Source of the DNA: QNFN01 sp964195335
GTDB lineage: Bacteria; Pseudomonadota; Gammaproteobacteria; QNFN01
DNA: 9,901 nt
Direction of reading: 5' to 3'
NCBI GenBank assembly: GCA_964195335.1
Contig: CAXMPC010000031.1
Span: forward strand, 1-9,901
The notes under the pieces are model-generated. The model ran no database searches, was not told where the DNA came from, and worked only from the letters and a program-made list of their open reading frames with translations. Below, piece by piece: positions 1 to 6,711 of this stretch. A program made the position numbers and the translations under genes. How positions within the stretch are numbered: the stretch's first letter is position 1; each line of letters begins with the position of its first letter.

Positions 1-1430
1 CCGATCGGGTTCTCGCCCGGCCCCGGGAGGTTGAACTTGTACTGCTCCTTGACCACCGCCTTGAGCGAGTTACCGGAATAGAGGAACACGGCATCTCGGC
101 GGCCATGGGTTTCACCCAACAACATCAGCCCGGTCTGGTCGACGCCGTCGACGACGCGGTCAGTAGGGATACGATCGGCCGCGCCTCCCAGCCGGGCGAG
201 GCTGGTGAACAGGTCGGTGACGTGGACCATGTCGCCGACGATGGAATCGCTCTCGATCATGCCCGGCCAGCGGACGAAGGCGTCGACTCGGACGCCGCCC
301 TCGGTGGTGTCGCCTTTACCACCGCGGAAGACCATCGGCGTGTAGCCGCTGCCCGGCGAGTACTTGGTGAAGTGGCCGTTGTCGCCCATGATGACGACGA
401 CAGTGTTGTCGGCGACGCCGAGTTTTTCCATCTCCTTCATGATGTCGCCGATCCACCCATCAAGCAGCTTCATCTTCTCGACGTAGGTGCCGCCGTTGGG
501 TGTGGTGTACTTGTCAGTCGTGGTGCGTGGGCCGGTCAGCGGGTAGAGCGGCCAGTACTGTAGGAAGAACGGCTCGTCCTTCGCGGCCAGCTCGCGCAGG
601 TGCTGCATCGTCTGCTCCTGGTAGCGCACGTTCATGGCGTGGTACTTGGCCTCGGTCCAGCGCTCGCCGGGCTGCATGTGTACCTCGCGAACGGGTTCTC
701 CGCGCTTGCCTTCGACGCCGGTCACCATGGCGGCGGCGTCAGGACGGAACCACTCGTCGAGAGTGAAACGGTCGTCGTAGTTGTTCTTGCCGATGCCGTA
801 GGAGACCTCCTCGTCGGCCGCGTCGTCGTGGAAGATGGTCAGCTGGCCCTGCTGGTGGATCGGGAATGCGGCGTAGTCGAAGCCCTGGTGGTTCGGCCAC
901 GCCTCCTTGATGTCACCCATGTGCCACTTGCCGATGTGCACCGTGTTGTAGCCGGCGTCCGATAGCACCTCGGCCAGGGTTACCTCCTTGCCGGCGAGAC
1001 CGAATCCGGAAATGTCGACCGCGGTATCCCCCATGCCGTTGCGGTAGGGCTGGCGACCGGTCATGAATGCGACGCGCGTCGGCGTACACGACGGCTCGGT
1101 GTACATCCGCGCCAGGCGCATGCCTTCGCGGGCGAATTCGTTGATATTCGGTGTCTTGTAGCCACGGATGGCGTTCAGCTCGGGGCTGCCGAGATCCCCG
1201 AAGCCGATGTCGTCGATAAGAATGTAGAGGATATTCGGTGGCTTGCCGCCGTTGCGATCGCGAAAGGTGGCGAGCTTGCCGTCCACGTTCTTGTCGTCAG
1301 CGGTCCACTGTTCGCCGTTTTGTGCTGCAAGGATGTAGTACTCGGTGTCATGGATGATTTCGGTGCCATGAGCAGTCGCTACGCCAAGGGTTAATGTCAG
1401 CATTGCGCAGAGGGATGCTTTCGTGATCAT
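1..1430 (-). CDS. Secreted type I (FGly) sulfatase, 3' end beyond window
   Basis: This is a formylglycine-dependent sulfatase that hydrolyses sulfate esters, probably in the periplasm. The frame is open from ATG 1430 to the left edge (about 476 codons), so the C terminus is missing. Residues 1-20 look like a Sec signal peptide (K4, hydrophobic core, A18-T19-A20 before the likely cut). The sulfatase domain starts near residue 66 with metal-binding D73-D74. The signature C115-T-P-T-R with TG at 124-125 matches C-[ST]-P-[ST]-R-x4-[ST]-G, and C115 is the residue expected to become formylglycine. The second signature, GYNTVHIGKWH, lies at 160-170 with the active-site Lys168. D350-N351 is the distal metal pair. 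The start is supported by AAGGAG 8 nt upstream, inside the 3' end of the DUF3179 gene, which it overlaps by ATGA, so the two are probably translationally coupled. The substrate cannot be told from sequence. It belongs to the broad arylsulfatase group (COG3119-like). Confidence 0.93.
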   Translation of the reverse strand, partial: MITKASLCAMLTLTLGVATAHGTEIIHDTEYYILAAQNGEQWTADDKNVDGKLATFRDRNGGKPPNILYILIDDIGFGDLGSPELNAIRGYKTPNINEFAREGMRLARMYTEPSCTPTRVAFMTGRQPYRNGMGDTAVDISGFGLAGKEVTLAEVLSDAGYNTVHIGKWHMGDIKEAWPNHQGFDYAAFPIHQQGQLTIFHDDAADEEVSYGIGKNNYDDRFTLDEWFRPDAAAMVTGVEGKRGEPVREVHMQPGERWTEAKYHAMNVRYQEQTMQHLRELAAKDEPFFLQYWPLYPLTGPRTTTDKYTTPNGGTYVEKMKLLDGWIGDIMKEMEKLGVADNTVVVIMGDNGHFTKYSPGSGYTPMVFRGGKGDTTEGGVRVDAFVRWPGMIESDSIVGDMVHVTDLFTSLARLGGAADRIPTDRVVDGVDQTGLMLLGETHGRRDAVFLYSGNSLKAVVKEQYKFNLPGPGENPI

Positions 1431-2653
1431 GGAGTGGTCTCCTTGGGAGCGTGTTCCGGGGTGGGGGTTGGTTTCGGCCCGGCCCGGTTGATGTCGGTGT
1501 GGGGGAAGAATTCGACCCATACATGCCAGAAGAGGCCGGATTTCAGTGTCTCGACGCGCGGCAGTTCTCTGCGGTCTGAACGACCGAAAAAATCGATCTT
1601 CTCGATGTCGTTGTCGGTGTCGTTGTACCAGGCGCCCAGGCTTTCGTGGATCGGGTCGTACGCGACGACCACGGCCCGCCCACCGACATTCGCATTGATG
1701 AGGTTGCCGGCCGCGACCACGAAATCCTCGGTGAAACAGACGGCGTCGTCGCCGATGTTGATGCCCCAGACGTAGGTCTTGTTCGGTAGCCGGTCATCGT
1801 AATGGGTCATGTTGTCCATGACCGGGGCCTCTTCACGGTGCTGCCTGGCGATGCCGACCGAAAACACCAGCTCGGTGAACATGTCGAACAGGCGCAGCAG
1901 CGGATTGGATGACGGCAGGTTCAGGAACACCTCGCCTTCGGGATAGGCCTTCTGGAAGCCACGGAAGCTCATGCGGACCGTCGGCCACGACTTCATTGCC
2001 GCCCCGTTCCTGCCGTCCCGTTCACGCCAGCCGTAGATGTGCTGGATCGGTTCACCGGTGGCGTTGTCGCGCAGGATGAGGTTGTTGCCATGCTGGGCCA
2101 GCACCTCGAGTTCGAGCTTTTCCCCCTCGATCTCCGGGGTGTAGGCGAGACCGAGGTTGGCCATGGCGCAGTAGGTCATGACGACGTTCTCGCCATTGAG
2201 GCCCTGGTCGTTCCCGGCCAGGTGCGGGCGCAGCAGCTGGTGGTCGGGATGTGCACGGGCGACGCCATCCTTGACGATGACAAGAACGGACGAGGCCGGG
2301 TTGACGTGCTTTTTCGCCTCCTCGATGCTATAGAAGCGCGCGCTATCGACCTGGTTGCGCAGGCCCAGGTGCACCCAGACCCAGGTGAAGCCGTAGAACA
2401 CCAGCAGCACGGCGACGGCGAGCCAGAACACCACGTCGGAACCTGCATCGAAGCCGAGATGCACCACGGCCATGAGCGCGGCGGCCGAGAGTCCGACACC
2501 GACGAAGCGACGCTCGTTGCGGATGAAGCGGACCATGTTCTCGCGCTTCACTTTCAGGACCATCTGGCTCACGTCGCCGAGGTCGCGAAAGTAGACAAAA
2601 CCGATCCCTGCCGATACGGCGAGACTCAGCCAAAAAACCAGATATCCCAGCAT
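1427..2653 (-). CDS. Membrane-anchored DUF3179 protein, first gene of sulfatase operon
   Basis: A 408-residue protein of unknown biochemical function. The N-terminal quarter has three hydrophobic segments (about 2-22, 50-68 and 73-98). The first and second are separated by a very basic loop (K34, K36, R37, R42, R45, R48, R49), which argues for a cytoplasmic loop. From about residue 103 the sequence follows the DUF3179 pattern: a 'DGVARAHPDH' segment like the usual 'ngearAyP', then T160-Y161-C162, the GWRERDGRNG region and a 'WPTVRMSFRGFQKAYPEGEVF' segment resembling the family's 'T.W..Wr..yPdt.vl'. The family's usual second Cys (YCPLC) is Ala165 here. The tail is Pro/Thr-rich. The ATG at 2653 has GAGGT about 7 nt upstream. 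The stop overlaps the sulfatase start (ATGA), so it is the promoter-proximal gene of that operon. DUF3179 identity is by recalled motif, not a search. Function remains open. Confidence 0.82.
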   Translation of the reverse strand: MLGYLVFWLSLAVSAGIGFVYFRDLGDVSQMVLKVKRENMVRFIRNERRFVGVGLSAAALMAVVHLGFDAGSDVVFWLAVAVLLVFYGFTWVWVHLGLRNQVDSARFYSIEEAKKHVNPASSVLVIVKDGVARAHPDHQLLRPHLAGNDQGLNGENVVMTYCAMANLGLAYTPEIEGEKLELEVLAQHGNNLILRDNATGEPIQHIYGWRERDGRNGAAMKSWPTVRMSFRGFQKAYPEGEVFLNLPSSNPLLRLFDMFTELVFSVGIARQHREEAPVMDNMTHYDDRLPNKTYVWGINIGDDAVCFTEDFVVAAGNLINANVGGRAVVVAYDPIHESLGAWYNDTDNDIEKIDFFGRSDRRELPRVETLKSGLFWHVWVEFFPHTDINRAGPKPTPTPEHAPKETTP

Positions 2654-2951
2654 TTTTCGAACCTCGACAATGCTGCTTCCGGTGACCGCCCTCGATTCTC
2701 AACAAACAGGGAGGGGTAATTTGAACGTCAAGCTGAATACATGGACGGTTGTAGAGGGGGTCATGGAAGGAGGCGTGTCGGCTTATGTATATAGTTCAAA
2801 ACATCGATCCTGGCCATTGTGGATGACGTATAGAATTTTATTTCCGAGCAAACGGTGGCAACCGCGGTGATCGAGGCCCTGCCACCGATACCATCAACCC
2901 GGCAGAGGTGATCATGGTGACCGTTCACACCTTGCCGTAGTGATTTCGACC
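2654..2951. promoter_or_regulatory. Gene-free control region upstream of the DUF3179-sulfatase operon
   Basis: No convincing gene lies between the DUF3179 start and the ibpA terminator. Positions 2785-2850 are much more AT-rich than the surroundings and contain, on the minus strand, several A/T hexamers that could serve as -10 elements (for example TATACG at 2828-2833 and TATATA near 2788-2793). None has a convincing -35 at 16-18 bp, so I do not name a promoter. Next to it lies a perfect 8-bp inverted repeat, CGGTGGCA (2853-2860) and TGCCACCG (2880-2887), with the small palindrome ACCGCGGT just inside the left arm. The operon promoter and perhaps an operator are most likely here, because the terminator at 2952-2997 isolates the operon from ibpA transcription. 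Confidence 0.4.
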
Positions 2952-2997
2952 GACCGAAAAAAAGGGGGCCCCTCGCGGGGCCCCCTTCGTTTCGGTC
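2952..2997 (-). terminator. Intrinsic terminator of the ibpA transcript
   Basis: A perfect 9-bp G/C stem (2964-2972 with 2977-2985) closes the 4-nt loop TCGC. Read on the minus strand it is followed at once by seven T (2963-2957), the classic Rho-independent layout. An outer 8-bp pair, GACCGAAA (2952-2959) with TTTCGGTC (2990-2997), extends the dyad symmetrically. It begins about 17 nt past the stop of the heat-shock gene, so it should end that transcript. On the plus strand the stem is followed by TTCGTTTCGG, a poor tract, so termination is mainly minus-strand. Confidence 0.92.
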
Positions 2998-3013
2998 ATG
3001 AGACCGGAGGTCG

Positions 3014-3472
3014 TCAGGCGGCCTTGTCGTCGATCACCCGGGTGCTGTCGTCAACACCTTCGATGGCGATGCGCCGCGGCTTCAGTGCCTCGGGCACCTC
3101 GCGTTGCAGATCGATGTGCAGCAGGCCGTTCTCCATCCGTGCGCCCTTGACCTTGACGTGGTCAGAGAGCTGGAACTGGCGCTGGAAGCTGCGCGCGGCG
3201 ATGCCCTGGTGCAGGTAGCGGCGCGTGCCTTCTTCCTTCGCCGTGTTGGCGGAGACGGTCAGGGTGTCGTTCTCGACCTCGATCTCGATCTCGTCCTGGG
3301 CTAAGCCGGCGACCGCCATGGTGATGCGGTAGCTGTCCTCGTCGACCAGTTCGATGTTGTACGGGGGGTAGCTCGGCTGGTTGTCGCTGCGCAGTGTGTT
3401 TTCCATCAGCTGCGCCAGGCGGTCGATGCCGATGGCCGAGCGATACAGGGGAGAGAAGTCATATGCAGTCAT
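3014..3472 (-). CDS. ibpA: Small heat-shock protein, IbpA/B type (class A Hsp20)
   Basis: An ATP-independent holdase that binds unfolding proteins in the cytoplasm and hands them to DnaK/ClpB. The 152-residue product closely parallels E. coli IbpA: 'DFSPLYRSAIGIDRL' at 5-19, 'YPPYNIELVDED' at 35-46 opening the alpha-crystallin domain, 'VAGLAQDE', 'YLHQGIAARSFQRQFQL', 'GLLHIDL', and the C-terminal I135-A136-I137 motif that docks on neighbouring subunits. After that motif it has a tail of about 14 residues (GVDDSTRVIDDKAA) that E. coli IbpA lacks. I chose ATG 3472 because AGGA (3483-3480) sits 7 nt upstream and the N terminus then aligns with IbpA. ATG 3478 is too close to that Shine-Dalgarno, and the longer TTG 3493 start would begin inside the thermosensor hairpin. 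The gene stands alone, with its own sigma-32 promoter and terminator. Confidence 0.95.
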   Translation of the reverse strand: MTAYDFSPLYRSAIGIDRLAQLMENTLRSDNQPSYPPYNIELVDEDSYRITMAVAGLAQDEIEIEVENDTLTVSANTAKEEGTRRYLHQGIAARSFQRQFQLSDHVKVKGARMENGLLHIDLQREVPEALKPRRIAIEGVDDSTRVIDDKAA

Positions 3473-3475
3473 GGT

Positions 3476-3543
3476 CATATCCTCATCAAGCAATATGGTT
3501 CGGGACCCGTTGGCCCCACCCGCGGATCCGTTATGGCCTCCGC
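3476..3543 (-). promoter_or_regulatory. ROSE-like RNA thermometer in the ibpA leader
   Basis: The leader of about 74 nt folds by eye into three successive hairpins on the minus strand. Hairpin 1 pairs GCGGA (3543-3539) with TCCGC (3526-3522). Hairpin 2 is a 6-bp stem, GGGGCC AACG GGTCCC (3517-3502), with one G-U pair. Hairpin 3 pairs CATATTGCT (3497-3489) with AGGATATG (3483-3476) around a 5-nt loop, leaving one bulged G. The last hairpin buries the Shine-Dalgarno AGGA and carries the U-[UC]-G-C-U element opposite AGGA, the hallmark of ROSE thermosensors known from ibpA and other sHsp leaders. Melting at heat-shock temperature would expose the ribosome site. The pairing is read directly from the sequence. 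Thermosensing is inferred from family knowledge. Confidence 0.82.
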
Positions 3544-3551
3544 TATCCTTT

Positions 3552-3579
3552 TGATGGGGTCACCAGGCGCAATTTCAAG
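3552..3579 (-). promoter_or_regulatory. Sigma-32 (RpoH) heat-shock promoter of ibpA
   Basis: On the minus strand CTTGAA (3579-3574) is separated by 14 nt from CCCCATCA (3559-3552), a near-perfect match to the RpoH consensus CTTGAA-N(11-16)-CCCCATNT. Transcription should start near 3545, giving a leader of about 74 nt before the ATG at 3472. Together with the thermosensor leader this gives transcriptional and translational heat control of the same gene. Confidence 0.92.
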
Positions 3580-3754
3580 GGGCGTGGAATGCTCCTGGCA
3601 AGGACCCCGCCCGGGGCCTGGATACGGGGGAAGTAAGTGTTAACTGGCGGGTTTCGACTGGTCATCATGGCGCCCGAGAAGCACCATGCGGCGGTCCTGA
3701 TGAGCGCCCCACGCCACCTATCCAGCCGGCCGGCGCAACCGTAAACAAATCGCG

Positions 3755-4768
3755 CTAGATGGCGAGACAGACCTTGCCGAAGTGGCGTCGCGCGGCAAGG
3801 TGGTCGAGCGCCTCGTGCAGTTCGGCAAACGGGAAGACACGGTCGACCACCGGCTCGATCTGGTGCGCGGCCAGCGCGGCGCACATGGCGGCGAAACCGT
3901 CGTGATGACCGACGGTAATTCCCTGCAGTCGGACGTGGCGGGTCACCACGGGACCGAGCGGGATATCGAAACGGCCGCCGCTGAGCACGCCGATCAGCGC
4001 GATCTCGCCGCCGACGCGTACCGCGCGCAGCGACTGGCCCAGGGTCTTTTCGCCACCCACCTCGACTACCAGGTCGACGCCGTCGCCGCCGGCCCACGCC
4101 TTGGCCTCGGCGCCCCACTCCGGGGTGGCGTTGTAGTTGAGCCCCGCCTCGGCACCGAGAGTGTGCGCCCGTTCGAGCTTGGCGTCGTCGCCGGAAAGTA
4201 CGAATACTCGTGCCCCGGCGGCGCGGGCGAACTGCAGCGCGAACAGCGACACACCACCGGTACCCTGCACCAGCACCCGTTCCCCGGGCTTGATGGCCCC
4301 GTGGGTAACGACCGCACTCCACGCCGTCAGTGCCGCGACCGGCAGCGTCGCCGCCTGGGCATCGTCGAGGTGGTCGGGTACCGGTTGCACGGCACCGGCG
4401 TCGGCGACCACGTGCTCTGCCATGACGCCGTCGAGAGGCCCGCCGAGGGTGGCATTGATCTTGTCACCGGTTGCCGGGCCGCCCTGCCAGCGCGGCATGA
4501 ACAGCGGGCAGACCCGTGTGCCGATGGCCGGTGAGGTGATGCCATCGCCCAGTCCCACCACCTCGCCGACGCCATCGGAGACCGGGATCAGCGGCAGTGT
4601 GCCGGTCTTGGAGCCGTAGCCGCGCAGTGGCACGATCAGGTCCCGGTAGTTCAGTGATGCCGCGCGCATCTTCAGCAGCACCTGGCCGCGGCCAGGTACG
4701 GGATCGGGCAATTCAACCTGTTTCAGGTTTTCGCGTTTCCAGTCGTCGACGATCTGCCAGGCGCGCAT
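3755..4768 (-). CDS. Zinc-less MDR oxidoreductase (NAD(P)H quinone/alkenal reductase-like)
   Basis: A 337-residue medium-chain dehydrogenase/reductase. The N-terminal GroES-like domain (about 1-130) contains 'ASLNYRDLIV' at 37-46, where zinc alcohol dehydrogenases have their catalytic Cys. Neither the catalytic nor the four-Cys structural zinc site is present, which points to a quinone reductase or enoyl-reductase-like MDR that uses NAD(P)H without zinc. The Rossmann domain has V167-Q-G-T-G-G-V173 and a 'GVDLVVEVGGEKT' segment. The end, 'RRHFGKVCLAI', is typical of the family. I chose ATG 4768 because AGGAG lies 7 nt upstream. A GTG at 4810 would read through that site. It is divergent from the pirin gene with about 110 bp between starts. 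The substrate is unknown. Confidence 0.9.
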   Translation of the reverse strand: MRAWQIVDDWKRENLKQVELPDPVPGRGQVLLKMRAASLNYRDLIVPLRGYGSKTGTLPLIPVSDGVGEVVGLGDGITSPAIGTRVCPLFMPRWQGGPATGDKINATLGGPLDGVMAEHVVADAGAVQPVPDHLDDAQAATLPVAALTAWSAVVTHGAIKPGERVLVQGTGGVSLFALQFARAAGARVFVLSGDDAKLERAHTLGAEAGLNYNATPEWGAEAKAWAGGDGVDLVVEVGGEKTLGQSLRAVRVGGEIALIGVLSGGRFDIPLGPVVTRHVRLQGITVGHHDGFAAMCAALAAHQIEPVVDRVFPFAELHEALDHLAARRHFGKVCLAI

Positions 4769-4878
4769 CGCTCCTCTCCTGATATTACCGGGACGGTGGT
4801 CTTGTACCACGCCGCCGCCCGTTGTGTGATCGTATCCGGGCTAGACTTTGCGGGTCGCCAGCCACGGGGGACATCGAG
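4769..4878. promoter_or_regulatory. Divergent intergenic region between MDR and pirin genes
   Basis: This 110-bp stretch must carry the outward promoters of both divergent genes, unless the MDR gene is read from further away. A short inverted repeat, GTGGT CTTGT ACCAC (4796-4810), is the only symmetric element I see and could be an operator. A TAGACT hexamer at 4851-4856 is a possible plus-strand -10, but no acceptable -35 is at the right distance. Support is weak. Confidence 0.3.
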
Positions 4879-5754
4879 ATGAACGCCACCGGGTCGCAAC
4901 GCTCACGCCAGCTGCAGCAGGTCCTCGAGGGTCAGGGGACCAGCGACGGTGCCGGGGTCAGCCTGGTGCGGCTGTTCGGTCCCGACCGTTACGCCCTGCT
5001 CGACCCGTTCCTGCTGTTCGACGCCTTCGGTTCCAGCGACCCGGACGACTACCTCGCCGGTTTTCCCGACCACCCGCATCGAGGTTTCGAGACGGTCACC
5101 TACATGCTCGAAGGGGCCATGGCCCACCGCGACAGTGCCGGTAATGAAGGCCTGCTCGAAGCAGGCAGCGTGCAGTGGATGACCGCCGGGCGCGGCATCA
5201 TCCACTCGGAGATGCCGCGCCAGACCGAGGGGCGGATGGCCGGTTTCCAGCTCTGGGTGAACCTGCCCGCGGCTGACAAGATGGGCCCGCCGCGCTACCA
5301 GGACATCCCGCCCGACGCCGTGCCGGAGGTGATGCTGGACGAGGGCGTGATGGTCAAGGTGCTGGCCGGCGAGGTGAACGGGATGCTCGGCCCGGTCCGT
5401 GATGTCACCACCTCACCGACTTACCTCGATTTTTCACTCCCGGCCGGTGGTGAAATCTTCCATCCCCTTGCTCCCGACCATCACGCTTTTGTCCATCCTC
5501 ACGTGGGTGCGATCGAGGTCGGGTCGCCGGAAGCGCCACGCGCCCTGGCTCAGGGGCAGGTCGGCGTGCTTTCGGCCGGTGATGAAGCCATCGGTGTGCG
5601 TCTGGCTGCAGGTGGGTCACCGGCACGGGTGCTGCTGGTCGCCGCGCAACCCATCGGTGAGCCGGTCGCCCACTGGGGGCCGTATGTCATGAACACCCGC
5701 GAGGAGATCGAGCAGGCGATCGCCGACTACCAGGCCGGGCGGCTGACCGACTGA
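4879..5754 (+). CDS. Pirin family protein (bicupin)
   Basis: A 291-residue two-cupin protein of the pirin family. Bacterial relatives include quercetin 2,3-dioxygenases (YhhW-like) and proteins that modulate central metabolism. The N-terminal cupin holds 'FPDHPHRGFETVTYMLEG' (62-79) and 'GRGIIHSEMP' (104-113), giving the predicted mononuclear metal ligands H65, H67, H109 and E111. The spacing matches pirin (H56/H58/H101/E103 in the human protein). The C-terminal cupin (about 185-275) lacks such ligands, as is usual. ATG 4879 is preceded by GGGGGA about 7 nt upstream. The frame is open further 5' to a TTG at 4822, but that extension has no pirin homology that I recognise. An SDR gene follows after 4 nt, so the two form an operon. 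The exact reaction cannot be assigned. Confidence 0.93.
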   Translation: MNATGSQRSRQLQQVLEGQGTSDGAGVSLVRLFGPDRYALLDPFLLFDAFGSSDPDDYLAGFPDHPHRGFETVTYMLEGAMAHRDSAGNEGLLEAGSVQWMTAGRGIIHSEMPRQTEGRMAGFQLWVNLPAADKMGPPRYQDIPPDAVPEVMLDEGVMVKVLAGEVNGMLGPVRDVTTSPTYLDFSLPAGGEIFHPLAPDHHAFVHPHVGAIEVGSPEAPRALAQGQVGVLSAGDEAIGVRLAAGGSPARVLLVAAQPIGEPVAHWGPYVMNTREEIEQAIADYQAGRLTD

Positions 5755-5758
5755 ACGC

Positions 5759-6601
5759 ATGGTGGACCCGGCCCGCTCTTTACTGATCACCGGCTGTTCC
5801 AGCGGCATCGGCCGTTGCTGTGCCGACGGACTCAAGGCACGCGGCTGGCGGGTCTTCGCCACCGCACGCCGCGACGAGGACGTCACCACACTCGAAGATG
5901 CCGGTCACGAGGCGCTGTGGCTCGACCTCGACGACAGCGCCTCGATCCGCGCGGCGGTCGACACCGTGCTGGACCGCACCGGCGGCACCCTCGACGCGCT
6001 GTTCAACAACGGCGCCTACGGTCAGGTCGGCGCCGTCGAGGACCTCTCGCGCGACGCCCTGCGCGCCCAGTTCGAGAGCAACCTGTTCGGTTGGGTCGAG
6101 CTGACCAACCACGTGCTGCCGGTGATGCGTGCCCAGGGCCACGGGCGCGTGGTCATGAACAGTTCCATTCTCGGCTTGGTCGCGATGCCGTGGCGTGGCG
6201 CCTACAACGCGACCAAGTTCGCGCTGGAGGGGCTGACCGACACCCTGCGCCAGGAACTTGCCGGCAGCGGCGTCCACGTTGCCCTGGTCGAGCCGGGCCC
6301 GATCGACAGCCGCTTCCGCGCCAATGCCTTGGCGGCGTTCGAGCGCTGGATCGACGCCGAGGCGAGCGTGCACCGCAAACGCTACACGCACATGCGCCGG
6401 CGGCTGGAGAGCGAGAGTTCGACGACGCCGTTCACGCTGCCGCCGGAAGCGGTGCTGGCCAAGGTGGTGCACGCGCTGGAGAGCCCGCGGCCACGCCGCC
6501 GCTACCCGGTAACGGTGCCGACCTGGCTGTTCACCTTGCTGCGCCGGCTGCTGCCGGCCGCCCTGCTCGATCCGTTGCTGGCCAAGGCCGGCAACAGCTA
6601 G
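5759..6601 (+). CDS. Short-chain dehydrogenase/reductase (classical SDR)
   Basis: A 280-residue classical SDR, an NAD(P)-dependent oxidoreductase. The cofactor motif is T11-G-C-S-S-G-I-G18. The usual NNAG motif reads N83-N-G-A-Y-G88. N108, S136 (or S135), Y149 and K153 (YNATK) give the catalytic tetrad. R37-R38 after the second beta strand suggests NADP(H) preference. The last roughly 35 residues are hydrophobic and basic (TWLFTLLRRLLPAALLDPLLAK), which could be a membrane-associating amphipathic helix. The start lies 4 nt after the pirin stop with no clear Shine-Dalgarno, so translation is probably coupled. The stop TAG is half of a CTAG that also ends the minus-strand ORF at 6598-6711. The substrate is unknown. 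Confidence 0.93.
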   Translation: MVDPARSLLITGCSSGIGRCCADGLKARGWRVFATARRDEDVTTLEDAGHEALWLDLDDSASIRAAVDTVLDRTGGTLDALFNNGAYGQVGAVEDLSRDALRAQFESNLFGWVELTNHVLPVMRAQGHGRVVMNSSILGLVAMPWRGAYNATKFALEGLTDTLRQELAGSGVHVALVEPGPIDSRFRANALAAFERWIDAEASVHRKRYTHMRRRLESESSTTPFTLPPEAVLAKVVHALESPRPRRRYPVTVPTWLFTLLRRLLPAALLDPLLAKAGNS

Positions 6602-6711
6602 GCGGTGCGCGGCTGCTGGAAGCGCAGCACCCGCCGCTCCAGCAGGCGGAAACCGTTGACCAGGATGATGGTCAGAAGCAGGTAGACTGCCTTGGCGACC
6701 AGATCGGCCAT
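6598..6711 (-). CDS. Small single-helix membrane ORF (37 aa), possibly a permease C-terminal remnant
   Basis: A 37-codon frame, ATG 6711 to TAG 6598, encoding M-A-D-L-V-A-K then a hydrophobic helix (about 8-19) and a basic end 'GFRLLERRVLRFQQPRTA'. Codon use is strongly GC-ending, like the neighbouring genes, which is unusual for chance sequence. The helix followed by 'LLERRVLR' resembles the last membrane helix and tail of polar amino-acid ABC permeases, so this may be the surviving end of a decayed permease. It may also be a true small membrane protein. I see no good Shine-Dalgarno. The frame stays open upstream, but that region appears to be the hemerythrin promoter. Its stop overlaps the SDR stop in CTAG. 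Confidence 0.35.
   Translation of the reverse strand: MADLVAKAVYLLLTIILVNGFRLLERRVLRFQQPRTA

Noticed and set aside
105..965. Plus-strand frames opposite the sulfatase.
   Set aside because: The minus strand is continuously open and has both sulfatase signatures. The plus frames have only shadow composition.
2670..2870. A 66-codon plus-strand frame, or its 35-codon ATG version from 2763, upstream of the DUF3179 gene.
   Set aside because: Codon use is AT-rich and irregular, there is no well-spaced Shine-Dalgarno, no recognisable homology, and it lies across the likely control region.
3726..3735. GCCGGCCGGC palindrome downstream of the MDR stop as a terminator.
   Set aside because: Short, with no following T-tract on the minus strand. 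A chance GC palindrome is likely in this composition.
3782..4534. A 250-codon plus-strand frame opposite the MDR gene.
   Set aside because: Antisense shadow with no domain. The minus strand encodes a full MDR protein.
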